DNA from: Lottia gigantea
Taxonomy: Eukaryota > Mollusca > Gastropoda > Lottiidae
Assembly (NCBI RefSeq): GCF_000327385.1
Contig: NW_008709110.1
Location: 843,625-907,624 of the forward strand
Direction of reading: 5' to 3'
DNA length: 64,000 bases
Positions 34,710 through 47,400 of this stretch are shown in pieces; position 1 is the stretch's first letter; every line of letters starts with the position of its first letter. The notes under the pieces are model-generated. The model was not told where the DNA came from. It worked only from the letters and a program-made list of their open reading frames with translations, and did not search any database. A program made the position numbers and the translations under genes.

Positions 34710-36034
34710 ATGATGTTTCTGAGCAGTGTTCTGATTGTCTTCACTCTATTGTCGAGCATATATTGGTATTGTACTTCTTATTTCTATTTTATTCATTAGC
34801 TTTTTGATTTAAATAACTATTGTTTTCGAAGTATTTTCGTAGTCATTGCCGTAACAAGGAGTAGGATGACCAATAAAGGTGTGTCATACTGGCCGATATT
34901 CCTATCTAAAAGTTCACGATCTACCAAAGAATTAGTGAATTTTAATTGCAGCATTAAGAAGTTGTAGATGCCCCATTTTATTATTTTCAGTCAACATGCC
35001 CACAATTCAACAGCTGACTTGTATGACAGAGCTATAAGTGATGTATGGAGTTCTTCAGACTATGATGACGATGGTGTATTTTCCAGAGCAGAATTAGCAA
35101 GAGTGTTCAAGCATTATGACACCAATCGTACGTAAAGTTATATTTTATTATTCTGACTTAAATGTATCACAAAGGGTTTAACGTCAAAGAATAGTATATG
35201 AATTTAGCATTGCGCTTCTAAGTACATTATTACCAAGACCAAATTGATGTCTGAGTCACGCGTTCAATATCCCAGGCTTATAGCGAGGCTCGATTTGTTC
35301 TGAAAAGTTTTTTTCTGATTTCAGATGACGGTAAAGTAAATCGCCATGAATATGTTAACTTCGTGATCAAACCAAATCCACAACTTGCCGAATACAGTCA
35401 TTTTCTGTTTAATAATTACGATGCAAACAAAGATCATCATATTGATGATAATGATCTTGATATGTTACTGATGAAGATGGATCAAGATCGTAAGTAACCT
35501 GTTATTGAGATTTTACAATCGCAAGGAGACAGCCATCATCAAAATAAGACTGTAAAAAACCATATCCATAAATCAATGCAACGTTCAGCCCGATTTCGTA
35601 CATTTACAACCGGTTGTGCGAGGCACATTTAAAGAAACTAATTTATTGGAGTTGTGGATGAAGCTAATGAGACCTATTCACAGATCAAAGTGGGATGGGG
35701 TATGCAACATGACTACCACCTAACTAATTAGAACATTGTTTTTCAGATAATGGTGTTGTTTCTAAGGCTGACTTTTATGCTTATTGGCATTTAGTAAGTT
35801 TTCCCTTTAGTATGTGTTATCTTTAAATGAAAGATAAACAGAAAGACATATTTACGTTCAAGTTGCATAGCGAACGTGTGCTATATGAGTGTAACTCCAA
35901 ATAACATGTTTTAGAGTCTGTTTTAATACTAATTTCTAGTTTGTATTTGATAGAAATGTGATTAAATGTTCTGTTTTCAGCTATTGAAAGCTTCGGCACA
36001 TCTTCATGGTCATGGTGCACACTTACAAGGTTAA
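34710..36034 (+). CDS. secreted four-EF-hand protein, gene 3
   Basis: Exons: 34710-34765, 34991-35127, 35325-35489, 35747-35793, 35981-36034. Total 459 nt, 152 residues plus stop, phases 2, 1, 1, 0. The start is either of two adjacent ATG codons (34710 or 34713). The signal peptide is MMFLSSVLIVFTLLSSIYW. Loops: DYDDDGVFSRAE and DTNHDGKVNRHE (both canonical 12-residue loops), DANKDHHIDDND (His at the usual Gly position) and DQDHNGVVSKAD. The C-terminus is His-rich (SAHLHGHGAHLQG). It lies head to head with gene 2 (starts about 780 bp apart), so the two may share a promoter region. Exons 3 and 4 are exactly as long as in genes 1 and 2, showing duplication. Confidence 0.88.
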
Positions 36035-36389
36035 ACCTTATTTGTAAAGCAAGTTAAAGATGTATTAAATTTACAGATATAGTTATAGCCTTTCATTAAC
36101 GATAATACCCAACTACCAAAGCTCAATTTAGATAATGCTTATTGAAACATGGAATTAAAGTTGAATCGTGTAAGGGGACAAATAACACTGCTTAGTAATA
36201 TTTTCATATTTATTGTATCAAGGCAAAATTTGAATAATTAAAAAGGTATCCATTCATGAAAGCAATAAATAAAAACATATGTCTCAAGTAACCCTGACAA
36301 TGATTTCAAAAAACATGTTTGATTACTCAGTCTTAAACACAACAATATATACATTGGAAATCATTCAAACACTTCTATACAGACTCCAT

Positions 36390-36780
36390 ATAACTTATAG
36401 TTTCTCACTAAATATAACAAATAAACTTGACAGATCACTTTCTTATATTTATAATCACCTGTCAAGTAAAAATACCAATTATACTTGACAAATAACTTCC
36501 ATATAGTAAATCCTTTTTCAAGGAAATATAACAATGAAGTGCCAAGTAAATATGTATCCATTTGACAAATAACTTTCTTATATTAATAAACTGTCAAGTA
36601 GATACAATTTGACACATAACTATATATTATTTATAATAAATTGTCAAGTAAGTTAACAATCAAATCTGAAAAGTAATATTATTATATTTATAATGAACTT
36701 TCAAGTAAATATAACAAACAAATAACTTTCTTATATGAATAAATGTCAAGTAAATTCAACAATTTCTTATATCTTGCCAA
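36390..36780. repeat. degenerate AT-rich minisatellite
   Basis: Imperfect units of roughly 50-65 bp built on TAACTTTCTTATATTTATAA followed by TGTCAAGTAAATA. At least five recognisable copies with variable spacing, just 3' of EF-hand gene 3. Confidence 0.5.
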
Positions 36781-37556
36781 ATAAATTTAATTATGAAACT
36801 TATTTTCTTAGTTAATTTACACACATAGCATTCAATCCATTTACACAATAAACTCTTTCAATAAAATAGTGGTGTTCAAAGAAATTAGTGTAATAATCCA
36901 AATATTCTTTTCAGATGTATTAAAAAGTGTAAATAAAAAATATTACTACTCCCAATTTAGGAAATGTCTTGTCTTATACAATCTAGATAAATCTATATCT
37001 AGGCCCAAGCTAAATCCGGATCTAGAATTAAAGACATATCTTGTTACTTGATCCTAGATAGAGATTTATTTAGATTGATTTCCATCAAGACAATAATAAA
37101 ATTTGTTCAATATATTTAAACAAAAAGAAAAAAGTGAAAGTTTTCACATGCATATGAAAATTTTACCTTAAAATTACAATTAATATTCTACAGCAATGCA
37201 CAAAAACATAATTATTGTATCATACAAATTTTTTGTAAAAAATGAAAAAAAACAATGATGTTTTCCAAAAAATAGATGAAAAATGAAAATAATTTATGGA
37301 GATATGATGAAATAATATTATACAATGCACAGTGTGGTTTTGAAAGGGGAATGTACAAACAGAAAGGTCAATAATAAAGTCTGTTGTATTCATATACAAT
37401 CATACATGAATATTATACAAATGAATACAGTGATACACACATTATATATATTCATCCTTCAGGACAAACACATGAATATACTGTTATTCACAAAATTAAC
37501 ATTTGCATAGAAAACATTAAACTATCCAAACACACTATTGAAGTTGAAGGACAAGA

Positions 37557-37636
37557 ATATTGCACAAGAAACACAGTCTTTGATGAGCCAAATATTGCAC
37601 AAGAAACACAGTCTTTGATGAGCCAAATATTGCACA
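37557..37636. repeat. 35-bp tandem duplication
   Basis: Two exact copies of a 35-bp unit beginning ATATTGCACAAGAAACACAG, followed by ten bases of a third. Simple recent duplication. Confidence 0.8.
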
Positions 37637-39364
37637 TGACACACTTGTCAAAATTAAAATACCCCTAAAATTAATATTGGTCACTGAATCTTGGAAAAGC
37701 CTTGCAAAGGTAATGTTGCCTTAACAAGAATAACCTATCACATTAACTTTAGTTATAAATACAAGATTTTTTTTTGAAAGAGCAAAAAATAATAACACAA
37801 TATGTAGACAATTAAGAGGTTATGTATAGACTGAAAGTATGGAATCCAGAAAATAATAAAAAATTTTGATTTCAATTAATGAAGATTAAACAGTAGTGGC
37901 TTATAAAAGGTTGTTGAGGACATAACACTAAAAGATAGTTAGGTTTCAGGCAACAAATACAAAAAATATTTTCATGGTTATGGTCACAAGATACTATAAA
38001 TAAGCCATTGTTTCAATACGAATTTTGTCAGAAACAATAACCAATTACTGAACAACTCACCATTTCAACAATTATAAAGGATGAATTCATACATAATATT
38101 AAGAAAATATCAAATTTAACTCAGTATTTGTCAACCTGGCCAATAATTTTTTAAGCTTTACCTTATTGTTAAGAAATTGTTAGAAAAATTATTACAAATA
38201 GGTAACTTGTCATTAAAGTTTTAATATTTGGTCAATATTTAGTTACACTTGGCCCTGACATTTTTTTTTTAAAGTTTTTTTCTTAAAAATTTTACTGACC
38301 AATGCTTCATGTTGCTTTATTATAATTTTAATATGGGAATGGAAATCTTATTTTAAAAGAAACCTGACCAGCCACAAAATTCTGAGTTGAAATGTGAAAT
38401 TCTCTTGAGTCAAAAAAAACAGAAATGATATATAAAAAGGAAATTGATAACAAATTAGGAGGCCAGCTCACTATAACAAATTATAACATATATGGGGTAG
38501 AATCTCACACAAAAAACACAAAATATTAAATACATTATAGGAGCATTTTATCCAAATTTCAATTTCAAAAACTTTACAAAGGAAAATTTGTCCAGATATT
38601 CACAAGATTGCCTTCCAAAAGGATATCATTCAGTGTTTTGGCCTTGCACTAAAATGTACTTAAATATAATAGAGATAATTATCTATAAGATTTCTATAGA
38701 GTATTACCAGAAAGGTTTTGAATTATACAAAATTCACCATTGTACATGTACATCTATTAGTCTTCATGACCATTTGTACGTTTGCAATTTTTTTTAGTAG
38801 CATCCAATAGACTGATGTGAATGTTCTTTAAATTAACATATTTAAGAGATTATTTCAATATGAGAAAGTAATCTTATGTTATTAATATCATAAACATCTA
38901 ATATTTACCCTGACAATTAACTAAAAATAAAACCATATAGCATAAAATACACAGGGAGTATTTTTTGTAATATCATTCTGTGTTGACCAGAAATTCTAGA
39001 TAATCACTATGTTAACAGATTAATATCACTCTATAATATTCTAGATAAGAACAAAATCACAGTCTCATCATAAAGAAGTCCAGTAAAGAAGTCCACATAA
39101 TAAGTTGCTGTGTCAGATGAAATACATATTTCACACACAATGCACAAAATAAACTTGAAGAATCTTTCAATAGGTGTTTTAATTCATCACTTGCATTCTA
39201 GTCCCAACAATTTATAAATGCTGATGCAAAATATGACAAAGATTATTCCATATTGAAAAATGTTTAAGACACTATACATAATTAAATACAAAGACTGAAG
39301 TAAAGTATGAACAAGAGGAATAAATGATTTATTAAAAATTTTATTTGAAGCAATATTTAAAATA

Positions 39365-42300
39365 TTAACACCAATCTTCTTCGTCATCATCAGAATCTTG
39401 TAAAGGAATATTACTATCACTTCTCATTTCATATTTCTCAGCTTTACGAGATTTCGTTTTAGGTTTAAATCCATTTGGAAGAGTTCCTCCTGATCTAGAT
39501 GATGATGCTCCTCCACGAACACGTTCCCTACCATCTTGTGGTACATCATCAAACTGATTGGCTAATATACGACTCCTATCACCAGTTCTGATATCTGGAG
39601 ATCTATTAGAATGGGCACTTTGATCTCTGTCTGTTCCACGTTCACGACTCCACGATCTCTCTCGGTCTCGGTCACGACCGTACCCACTAGTTCTTTGAGC
39701 ACTTGAACTTGAGTGTTTATTTAAATTATTTCGCTCTGTGGGACTATAGGGCTCTGGCCTACTTAATCTCCCTGGAGGTGCCACATGGTGTGGATGAGCA
39801 GAAATGTTTAGTTTGGGTAATCGCGTTGGAGAGGCATTTAAACGTGGAAAATTAATACTGCCAGGGCTTCGAGTTTGCGTAGGTATTGTTGGAGACGGCA
39901 TCACTCTAGGCATATTACTGTCTTTTAATTTAGGTTGAGCAAGATTCAACGAAGATGGTTTATTCGGGACAGATGGTAGTTTTCTGCCTGCTGATCGCTT
40001 CGGTGGGGATTGTAATGGACTCGGACTACGTGAACGATCGCGTAAAATTGCTGATCCATAATATTCTTGCTGTGGTGATGATCCATTAGCATTAGATGTA
40101 GGACTAGGTGATCGTGTCTCTAATGATGTTGAGCGATAAAATGTGCTATCTCTATCTCTTCTATGAGGGCTAGGACTTGGTAAAGGAGAACCATTTTGTC
40201 CACCATAATGTGGCATTCTATTTCTAGATCTACTTCTAGTATGTAACTGGGGTGAATTGGGATTACTATCTGTATCATATTTAACTGAAAATATACAATA
40301 TTTACAATTATATTGAAAGCTCCATCTTCAAGTCTATAAGTTTGTTAATGTTTAAGTTTAGTATGATAGGAGACAATTTGTTTCAGATAATTGTTGAATT
40401 AATATCAAACTAAAAATATCATAGATAAAACAAGAAACAAAACATATAGCAGACAAATACAAACTCTTACCACTAGTAAATGGTTTACGTCTCTCATGTT
40501 CAGCTATTGTGTGGGCTTGATCAACTATGTTGGAGACAGCTGAAGCAAACCCCACATCAAAACGTCTTGGTGATGGTGAACGCCTTGAAGGTAGGGGAGA
40601 AGCACGAGGAGAACCATAAGGACTATGTGGACTATGAGCTCTAGGTGATAAAGGTGTGGTTGGTAATGATGGTGGGCCACGACTATTATCAGAACCAGTT
40701 CTATTCAGTTTATTATGACCAGCGTGTTCTGGGCGTAATCCTCCTGAAAAATCTTGACCACTCTGAAATAAACAAAAATTAATTTGGTGATGGAATTCTT
40801 GAGTTTACATTGAAACACAATAAGATACATTATTTCGAATATATGAGAATGACAAAATTGGAAGAGATGATTATGTGTTATGAAATATTCAGATATATGT
40901 AATTGAATTTAATTCTTGTTAGATATTCAAACTTGGAAACTGTCTGGGTTGTTATACAAGCACATGATAAGAAAACAGAAACAAACACCTTGTGGATCAT
41001 TTCATAGCAAAACAACATAAAAACCAATGGGGAGCAACTATTTCTTTATGATGGTCTGAACATCATTAGGGTAAAGGATTTCAAGACAAACATTGCTATA
41101 TAGCAACTACAATCAAACATTCAACATGAACTTTAATTACTGTATATCCCTATTTTATATAGGATCAAACTTGGAACATAACCTAATGGGATGGTTTATA
41201 GCTTAATGCAATAAACATTGAACTAGATCTTGGTGACTGGAATGAAACTCTTCATACAACTATACCAAGACAATGTAGGAACTATTTTGAACTTTACTGA
41301 AATCTCATATGAACTGGACATTTATATGCCCCACATATCAAACTAAATCAAAGAAGAAATAAATCAAGACAGTCCAAAACTTTTTGAGAAATCACTAAAC
41401 TGGGTATTGACTGTTCTTATACTTTTGACATATTATGGGGGATAACAAAAAGTCATTGTTCACACTGCTTCACTTATATAAGATCAACTACTAATAGTCT
41501 ATAGAACGCTTATTATCCTATGCAAGTAGGCAAAGTTTGAAATTTCCACTAGATATCAAGCCTTTACTTTTCCTTAGAAGTCTTATAATATACACAAAGA
41601 ACATCAATCAATTCCAAACCAAGACATGTCTATAGGGTTAACAATAAAGCCTTTGCCACAAGGTAATTACATCAGGAACATCATTGAATTAATATCAATA
41701 ATATATTCTATTCTACTAGTACATCATATTGCTGGGTAGTTCTTTTAACATAGGGGTAGGATTTGACAACAGAGGTCTGAAATCTAATACAATATTCAAT
41801 TCTACACCAGAGGGTTCTCTTGTCAACTGTATGACCATACAAGACAAACAAGAAACTGAAAACTTGACATGTGGCAGGGTGCATATAACAGCTCTACAAC
41901 ATTTGGTGTGTTCACATGTATCTGATCAATTCACCTCATTCAAACGTGACATGGATGCTGTAATTTGGTTAGCTGTTAAGGCTATTAATGAATTATCTTT
42001 ACTATTTAAACTGGTATTAGATGCATTTACATCCAGGAGCTCTAATGACTACAAAATATTCAAAAAATTTTCATAACTAGAAATCAAACCACCGGTAACC
42101 ATGTGGGTTGCTATGGCCGATCTCCATACCACAAGCTCATTGATACAATATACTAGAATCTTTGTATGATTGTAAATAATGTCAAGTCCAATTTTCAAAT
42201 TGATCTGGCCTTCAGAGTTCCAAAATTAACAAGAATTTGCCAGTCTATAGGAATTATCTTCAAACTAGTGATGATAATTTCAACCCTGGACCAGTTAAGG

Positions 42301-44444
42301 TGCTATGGGATTGAATCCTTCTCAAAGTAAGAACAATTCTGATGCCATAGCCATTGGTTTCGAGATACAAATTAAACAATTCACTCATCACATATTTCAG
42401 AAAAATGGAAACAGGATTTTAAAAGAGAAAATAATTTTAGAAGTAGTAATAATGATAATAATAATACAAAATATTTATAATATTACTAATAATGATAATA
42501 ATAATACTAATAATGTTAATAATAATATATAATAATGATAATAATAATACTAATAATGATAATAATAATATCAATAATGACAATAATAATTATGATAAGG
42601 TTTTTAATTGTCATGATAATGTATATAAATGGACATATATTGTTCAAGTGTAAAATTAATGATATATATAAGATAAACATTAATATCCTTCACCACCATT
42701 ACCTCACAACTCAAATAACATTCACACTGTCTATTATTCAAAATAAATTGATTGATCTACTAGAATTATCTTATTTGAACGGAAAATTATTAAGTTTATG
42801 CCTAACTTACACTTAAGAGAACAAGTGAAGCACAAGTAAATCATTGAGTAGTCCTTCTACGCTTCAAATTTAATTTAAACAAACCTCATACAAACTCTGT
42901 TTGAGGATTAAAAAACAGTGTGAATATTACTAAACTTTATAGAAGATGGAAGAGAAATCATGCCCGTATCTTTAGGATCTAGAAGGCATATATATATCAA
43001 TCACAAGAAAATTACCGTAACCATGAAATTTAAAATGAATTGTAAGAAAATTGACTAAGCCAAAAAGAAGATAATAAAAGCCAATTTCCCAGGGAGATAA
43101 CTCTAATTTGCCTATTTCTACCTTTTTGGAATCGATGTCATCTTCATCATAGGAAAAGGAAGAATTTACATAACCACTGTAAACTTTGTGGAATCGACCC
43201 TAATGAGAAAAATAGCATATGATGCAGATATATCGGCCATTTTAGATTAGATTTTGGTAAATTATTTTGTATCTGTTATTTCCCTCATCTTGGCAAAACA
43301 AAAAAGATTCTGAACTCAATATGGAAGAGCAAGTTTTTACAATCTTCATGCAGCAATAAAAGAGAGTCAGAATCGCCAAAACAAAGCAATAGGTTAAGAT
43401 CATATATTCCAACTGAGTATTTTAGTGATTTGGCATGGCATGCATTTACTTCTATCTTTTCCCTTATAAAAACTTATCCAGTATATCTTACTTTATAATA
43501 TTGTCTCTATGGAAATGAAATGAAATTGAAGGAAACTTAGTTATCAAACTAACAAATGACAAGATCAAATCCTTAATCATGTAACTCCATATTATTTCAA
43601 AATTCAACAAAATTAATAAATATATAAATATACAGTCCGTCAAAACATAATTTTGAAACAATCATATTTCTTTTTTTAAGAAAACAACAAAATTTTAAGA
43701 CATTTCTTAGTCTACAAGGTAAAATTTCAGATAATTTGTTTCCCTAGCAGAATAAAGACGGATTTTTTTAAAGGTATGAATTAAAATTTCAGAATATGGT
43801 TATCAACATTTCTATGTTTTATGTATTTATCACGCAAGCAATTCAATATACAGATGAAGATTTTCCTACAATTGTTTTTTGGCATATGACAGAATAAAGA
43901 GCTTTTGCTAATGATTATCCCAACCTCTAGTCCAAACTAATATTGTAAATAGCCTACCTGTATTCCATCATGGGGATCTTTCTTTTTCTTACTACTACCT
44001 CTTCGTAGAAAACTAAATGATCGCTGCCATACAGGTCCTTTATCGATGCTACAAAATCAAATTAAAAGATAGCATTAGATTTTTAAAATAAAACAGATTT
44101 CCCCATGTAATGTATTACCAACAATCTTAGTTACCAACTCCATAACCATTCTCAATATAGATTGTGTTGTCACTAACACTTCTTTTGAATCTCTTTAATA
44201 TATTACAACTGTAAATGAAAACTCTATATTTTTAGCACTTTATGTGCAGGATATAATGAAACAAGTCAATGTTGTTCCCTAAAGATGTGTCTATATATCT
44301 ATATTTAAGATGTTCAATAATTTACCTATGACCTCCCTCTGTATTTTCACCGTCTGAATGTTCAGAATCTAAACTCTGACTAGAACGGGCTGAAGAAGGT
44401 GTTCTCATGGCTCCCATTAATCGTCTGAATAAAGATGGTGGTCT
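39365..44444 (-). CDS. Cav2: Cav2 exons: distal C-terminus
   Basis: Five exons: 44326-44444 ([20 protein letters not shown]), 43958-44048 (basic, [14 protein letters not shown]), 43122-43199 ([12 protein letters not shown]), 40471-40762 and the large last exon 39365-40284. The tail is rich in Ser, Pro and Arg (for example [16 protein letters not shown] and [20 protein letters not shown]), with PxxP and RxxP sites of the kind bound by RIM-binding proteins, and ends SDDDEEDWC. The final DWC matches the PDZ-binding end of vertebrate N- and P/Q-type channels. Confidence 0.92.
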
Positions 44445-47400
44445 CTGCAAATACACAAAATCTTTCCAAATTAATACGATTTCAATGAAAATCATAGAGC
44501 CCTCAAGAAATTTTGAGTTCATTTATACTTTTTATACATGATAATATATTACATTTCAGCCTGAAATAAAAAAAACATTTATGTGACAATAATAACTAAA
44601 TTCATGGAAAATTTAAACATCTTGGAGAATAATGGTTTGTTTAATAAATCATACATAATATTATTATATCAAAATCTCTTATCAAAATAACAAAAAAATC
44701 AACAAATTCTAGGGAAATATTTATCATTGGAAAATTACAGGTTCCAGCTCTCTAGTGCTTAGCCTCGTAATAACTCGAAATTTTAGGTCAAGTTATCAGC
44801 AAATTATGCAAAAATTCAAAGTACATGAACAACTTTAGATAGACGGACAATGCAAAGTAAAACAGTATATAAAAAATATAACATGACTTTTTAATATGAT
44901 GTTGTTTAACACAGAATAGTTTAAGTTTCATTTCAAAGTTCTAAAAATGATATCACTTGTGGATAAAAATATTAAATGCATACAGATATACATTTTATAT
45001 GCAATCTTTAATTTTTTCATAAAACCTTGTAACCTCTCTACCATGCTAAGAAAAAAAAACTACTCTAATCTACAGCTACTAATTACTTTGCAAATAGAAT
45101 ATAAATATGTGAAAATAGAAAAAGGATTAATATGCATCTTCCATATTTTTATGAACAATCATATAGAATTTCTAAAACAGGCCAGATTGATTTTAGTGAA
45201 ACAAAAAAATAAACATCAATCAATTTCAGGCTGATATTCACAGATGCTATGATGTTTTTTGCATTAGAATTTTAAACGAAGCTGTAATGATTTCCACTTA
45301 ACATATTCTTTAAAAGTCATTGTCAATGACAAAGTCAAATTGTCTAGTCAATTCAAACTGTTCAAATGCACTTAAAACCCAAGTAAATCATTGGCTTAGC
45401 AAAGACAATCTATAAGGGTCAGAGGAAACACCTAAAACCCAAATAAACCTTAAAATCGTTAGTATTAAAGCTCTTGAATGTTTTTAAGATGTTTTAAGAT
45501 GTAATTCAAGGTAGAGGTGCACACAATTTTATTTAGTGAATTGTGAAATAAATTACAAAATAACATTCTAAATGTGAAAATCACTGATATATTTTGAACT
45601 TTGCCATATAACATGCTGTCATACAATTGAAATCAAATTAAGTGGCAAATTCAGGACCTATACCTGCTAGACACATAAGATATAATACCACTATGTTCAT
45701 ATCCCAAGATCTATTTTCTTGGTTTAGTTAGGGCCAGGCTAACTTTCAATTGAGTTTTTAAATGATGCATGGATTTGAGCAGGTTGCGACATTTGAATTA
45801 TTGCTCAATGGTATATCTGGGGTATTTTTTCTGTTATCGGACAGTATAATAATATCATCTCTGGCTCTCTGTTACCTGAGGCCAATCATCATCATCATGG
45901 GTCTGTGACATATTAACCTTGAGTGTCTAACCAGATATCTTTTAAGAATCATGAATGGATCGAAAATCAGCCACCATAGTATATGGCAAAGTAACAATAT
46001 AGTACAAAAATACTCTACTCTAAGCAAACAAGTGAAAATCCATAGGTTTAAATATTTTGCACCTATCCTGAGACACTTTTTTTTAAGAAACTCCAAAAAT
46101 TTAACGAAAATAACAAATCTGATTAAAATACAGTTTATCAGTCTTAAGTTGAACTGATATTTCTCTGCAACAAGTCTGTTGAAGTACATAGTTTAACACT
46201 GTCATGTTCTCATATTCAATCCAGTATGATAGGTTTATAATGCTAGGTTGCCTATAGTTTCCTAGCACATTTCTGCATACATTGGCACAGATGAATATCT
46301 TGACAACTTGGACATTGTCCATCCAGTCTCCCTGTTGTCTCACATGTCAACACTTCAAATACAATTGCCATTGTCACCTCAATACACAATTTGAATTGAT
46401 ACCATGATGTTATTGAACATTTACAGGTAAAAAATTAACTGTATTTTAATCAGATTGAAAATAAACCTTTTACAAACTTATATCTGTTTAGATCCATTGA
46501 AACAAAAGGATTACATTTTATACATATTTTGTGCTAATAAAATTTGTGTTACAACAATAAGTTTTAGTATCAGATTCTGTTAGGTGCCAATAAAAGAGAC
46601 AAAGTAAAAGGTTCCCAACTTGTTTTATCCATATAGCATCTTTCCCTTGGAATTATAACAAATCCAAGAGAAAATGAAATGAAATGAATGGAGTTTTACG
46701 TCCTACTTTTCTGCACCATGTAAATCCAAGAGAAAGGTCATGTTAGCAAGCAAAGATCTAAAAGATTGATCCTTGTACAATATGACATTACGATGAAATA
46801 TAATTACACAAAGTACATAACCATATATTTGTGTGTTTCAAGAACACTGGTTGGCCTACTGAACATATTGTAATGATGTCTCATTCTCTTATTTACTGTT
46901 TACACGACTATACCCTGTACGATTTTCTTGTTTAATGGTCTAAGATGTTCCCGAGACCAACTGTATTTTTTGATATAATGAAAAGATTTCACAAAAGCAG
47001 GAACAAAATATTGGGGAAAAGTTGCTATAAACTTATTCACCAATGCTCGATCTCAATATACTACAGCTCCATTTAATTTCTTTTTCTTTATTTTCTGTGA
47101 GTTACTTTACTAATAATCATAATTTATACAAACTTATCATCTTTTACAAAGCGCTAGAAATTTTGATTGACCAGAGTATTGGATTGGTTGGGCAAGCAAA
47201 CATGCCTTTCTAAAAATATCTTCAGATCTTGGTATGAATGAGTGAAGTAACAATTTAATTCAACGAAATATTGGAGCTGTTTTTTCCACAACTGAAACAA
47301 GCTGAAAATGTATGAACCATTCCCAAAGTGGGTTGACTTGTGTAAATATTATAAAAATTGAAAAAGTGTCAAAATGCAGGATGCTACATTAATAATATCC

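Larger units (their letters stand above)
36035..39364. other. intergenic and Cav2 3' untranslated region
   Basis: Very AT-rich sequence between the stop codon of EF-hand gene 3 and the stop codon of Cav2, which point toward each other. Both 3' untranslated regions lie here. It contains the two repeats listed separately at 36390-36780 and 37557-37636. Confidence 0.45.

Noticed and set aside
37325-37668. Overlapping plus-strand frames near the 35-bp duplication
   Set aside because: AT-rich, in the region of converging 3' untranslated sequences, with no domain features.
42535-42816. 93-codon frame rich in Ile and Met
   Set aside because: It is produced by an ATA/ATG microsatellite in a Cav2 intron.
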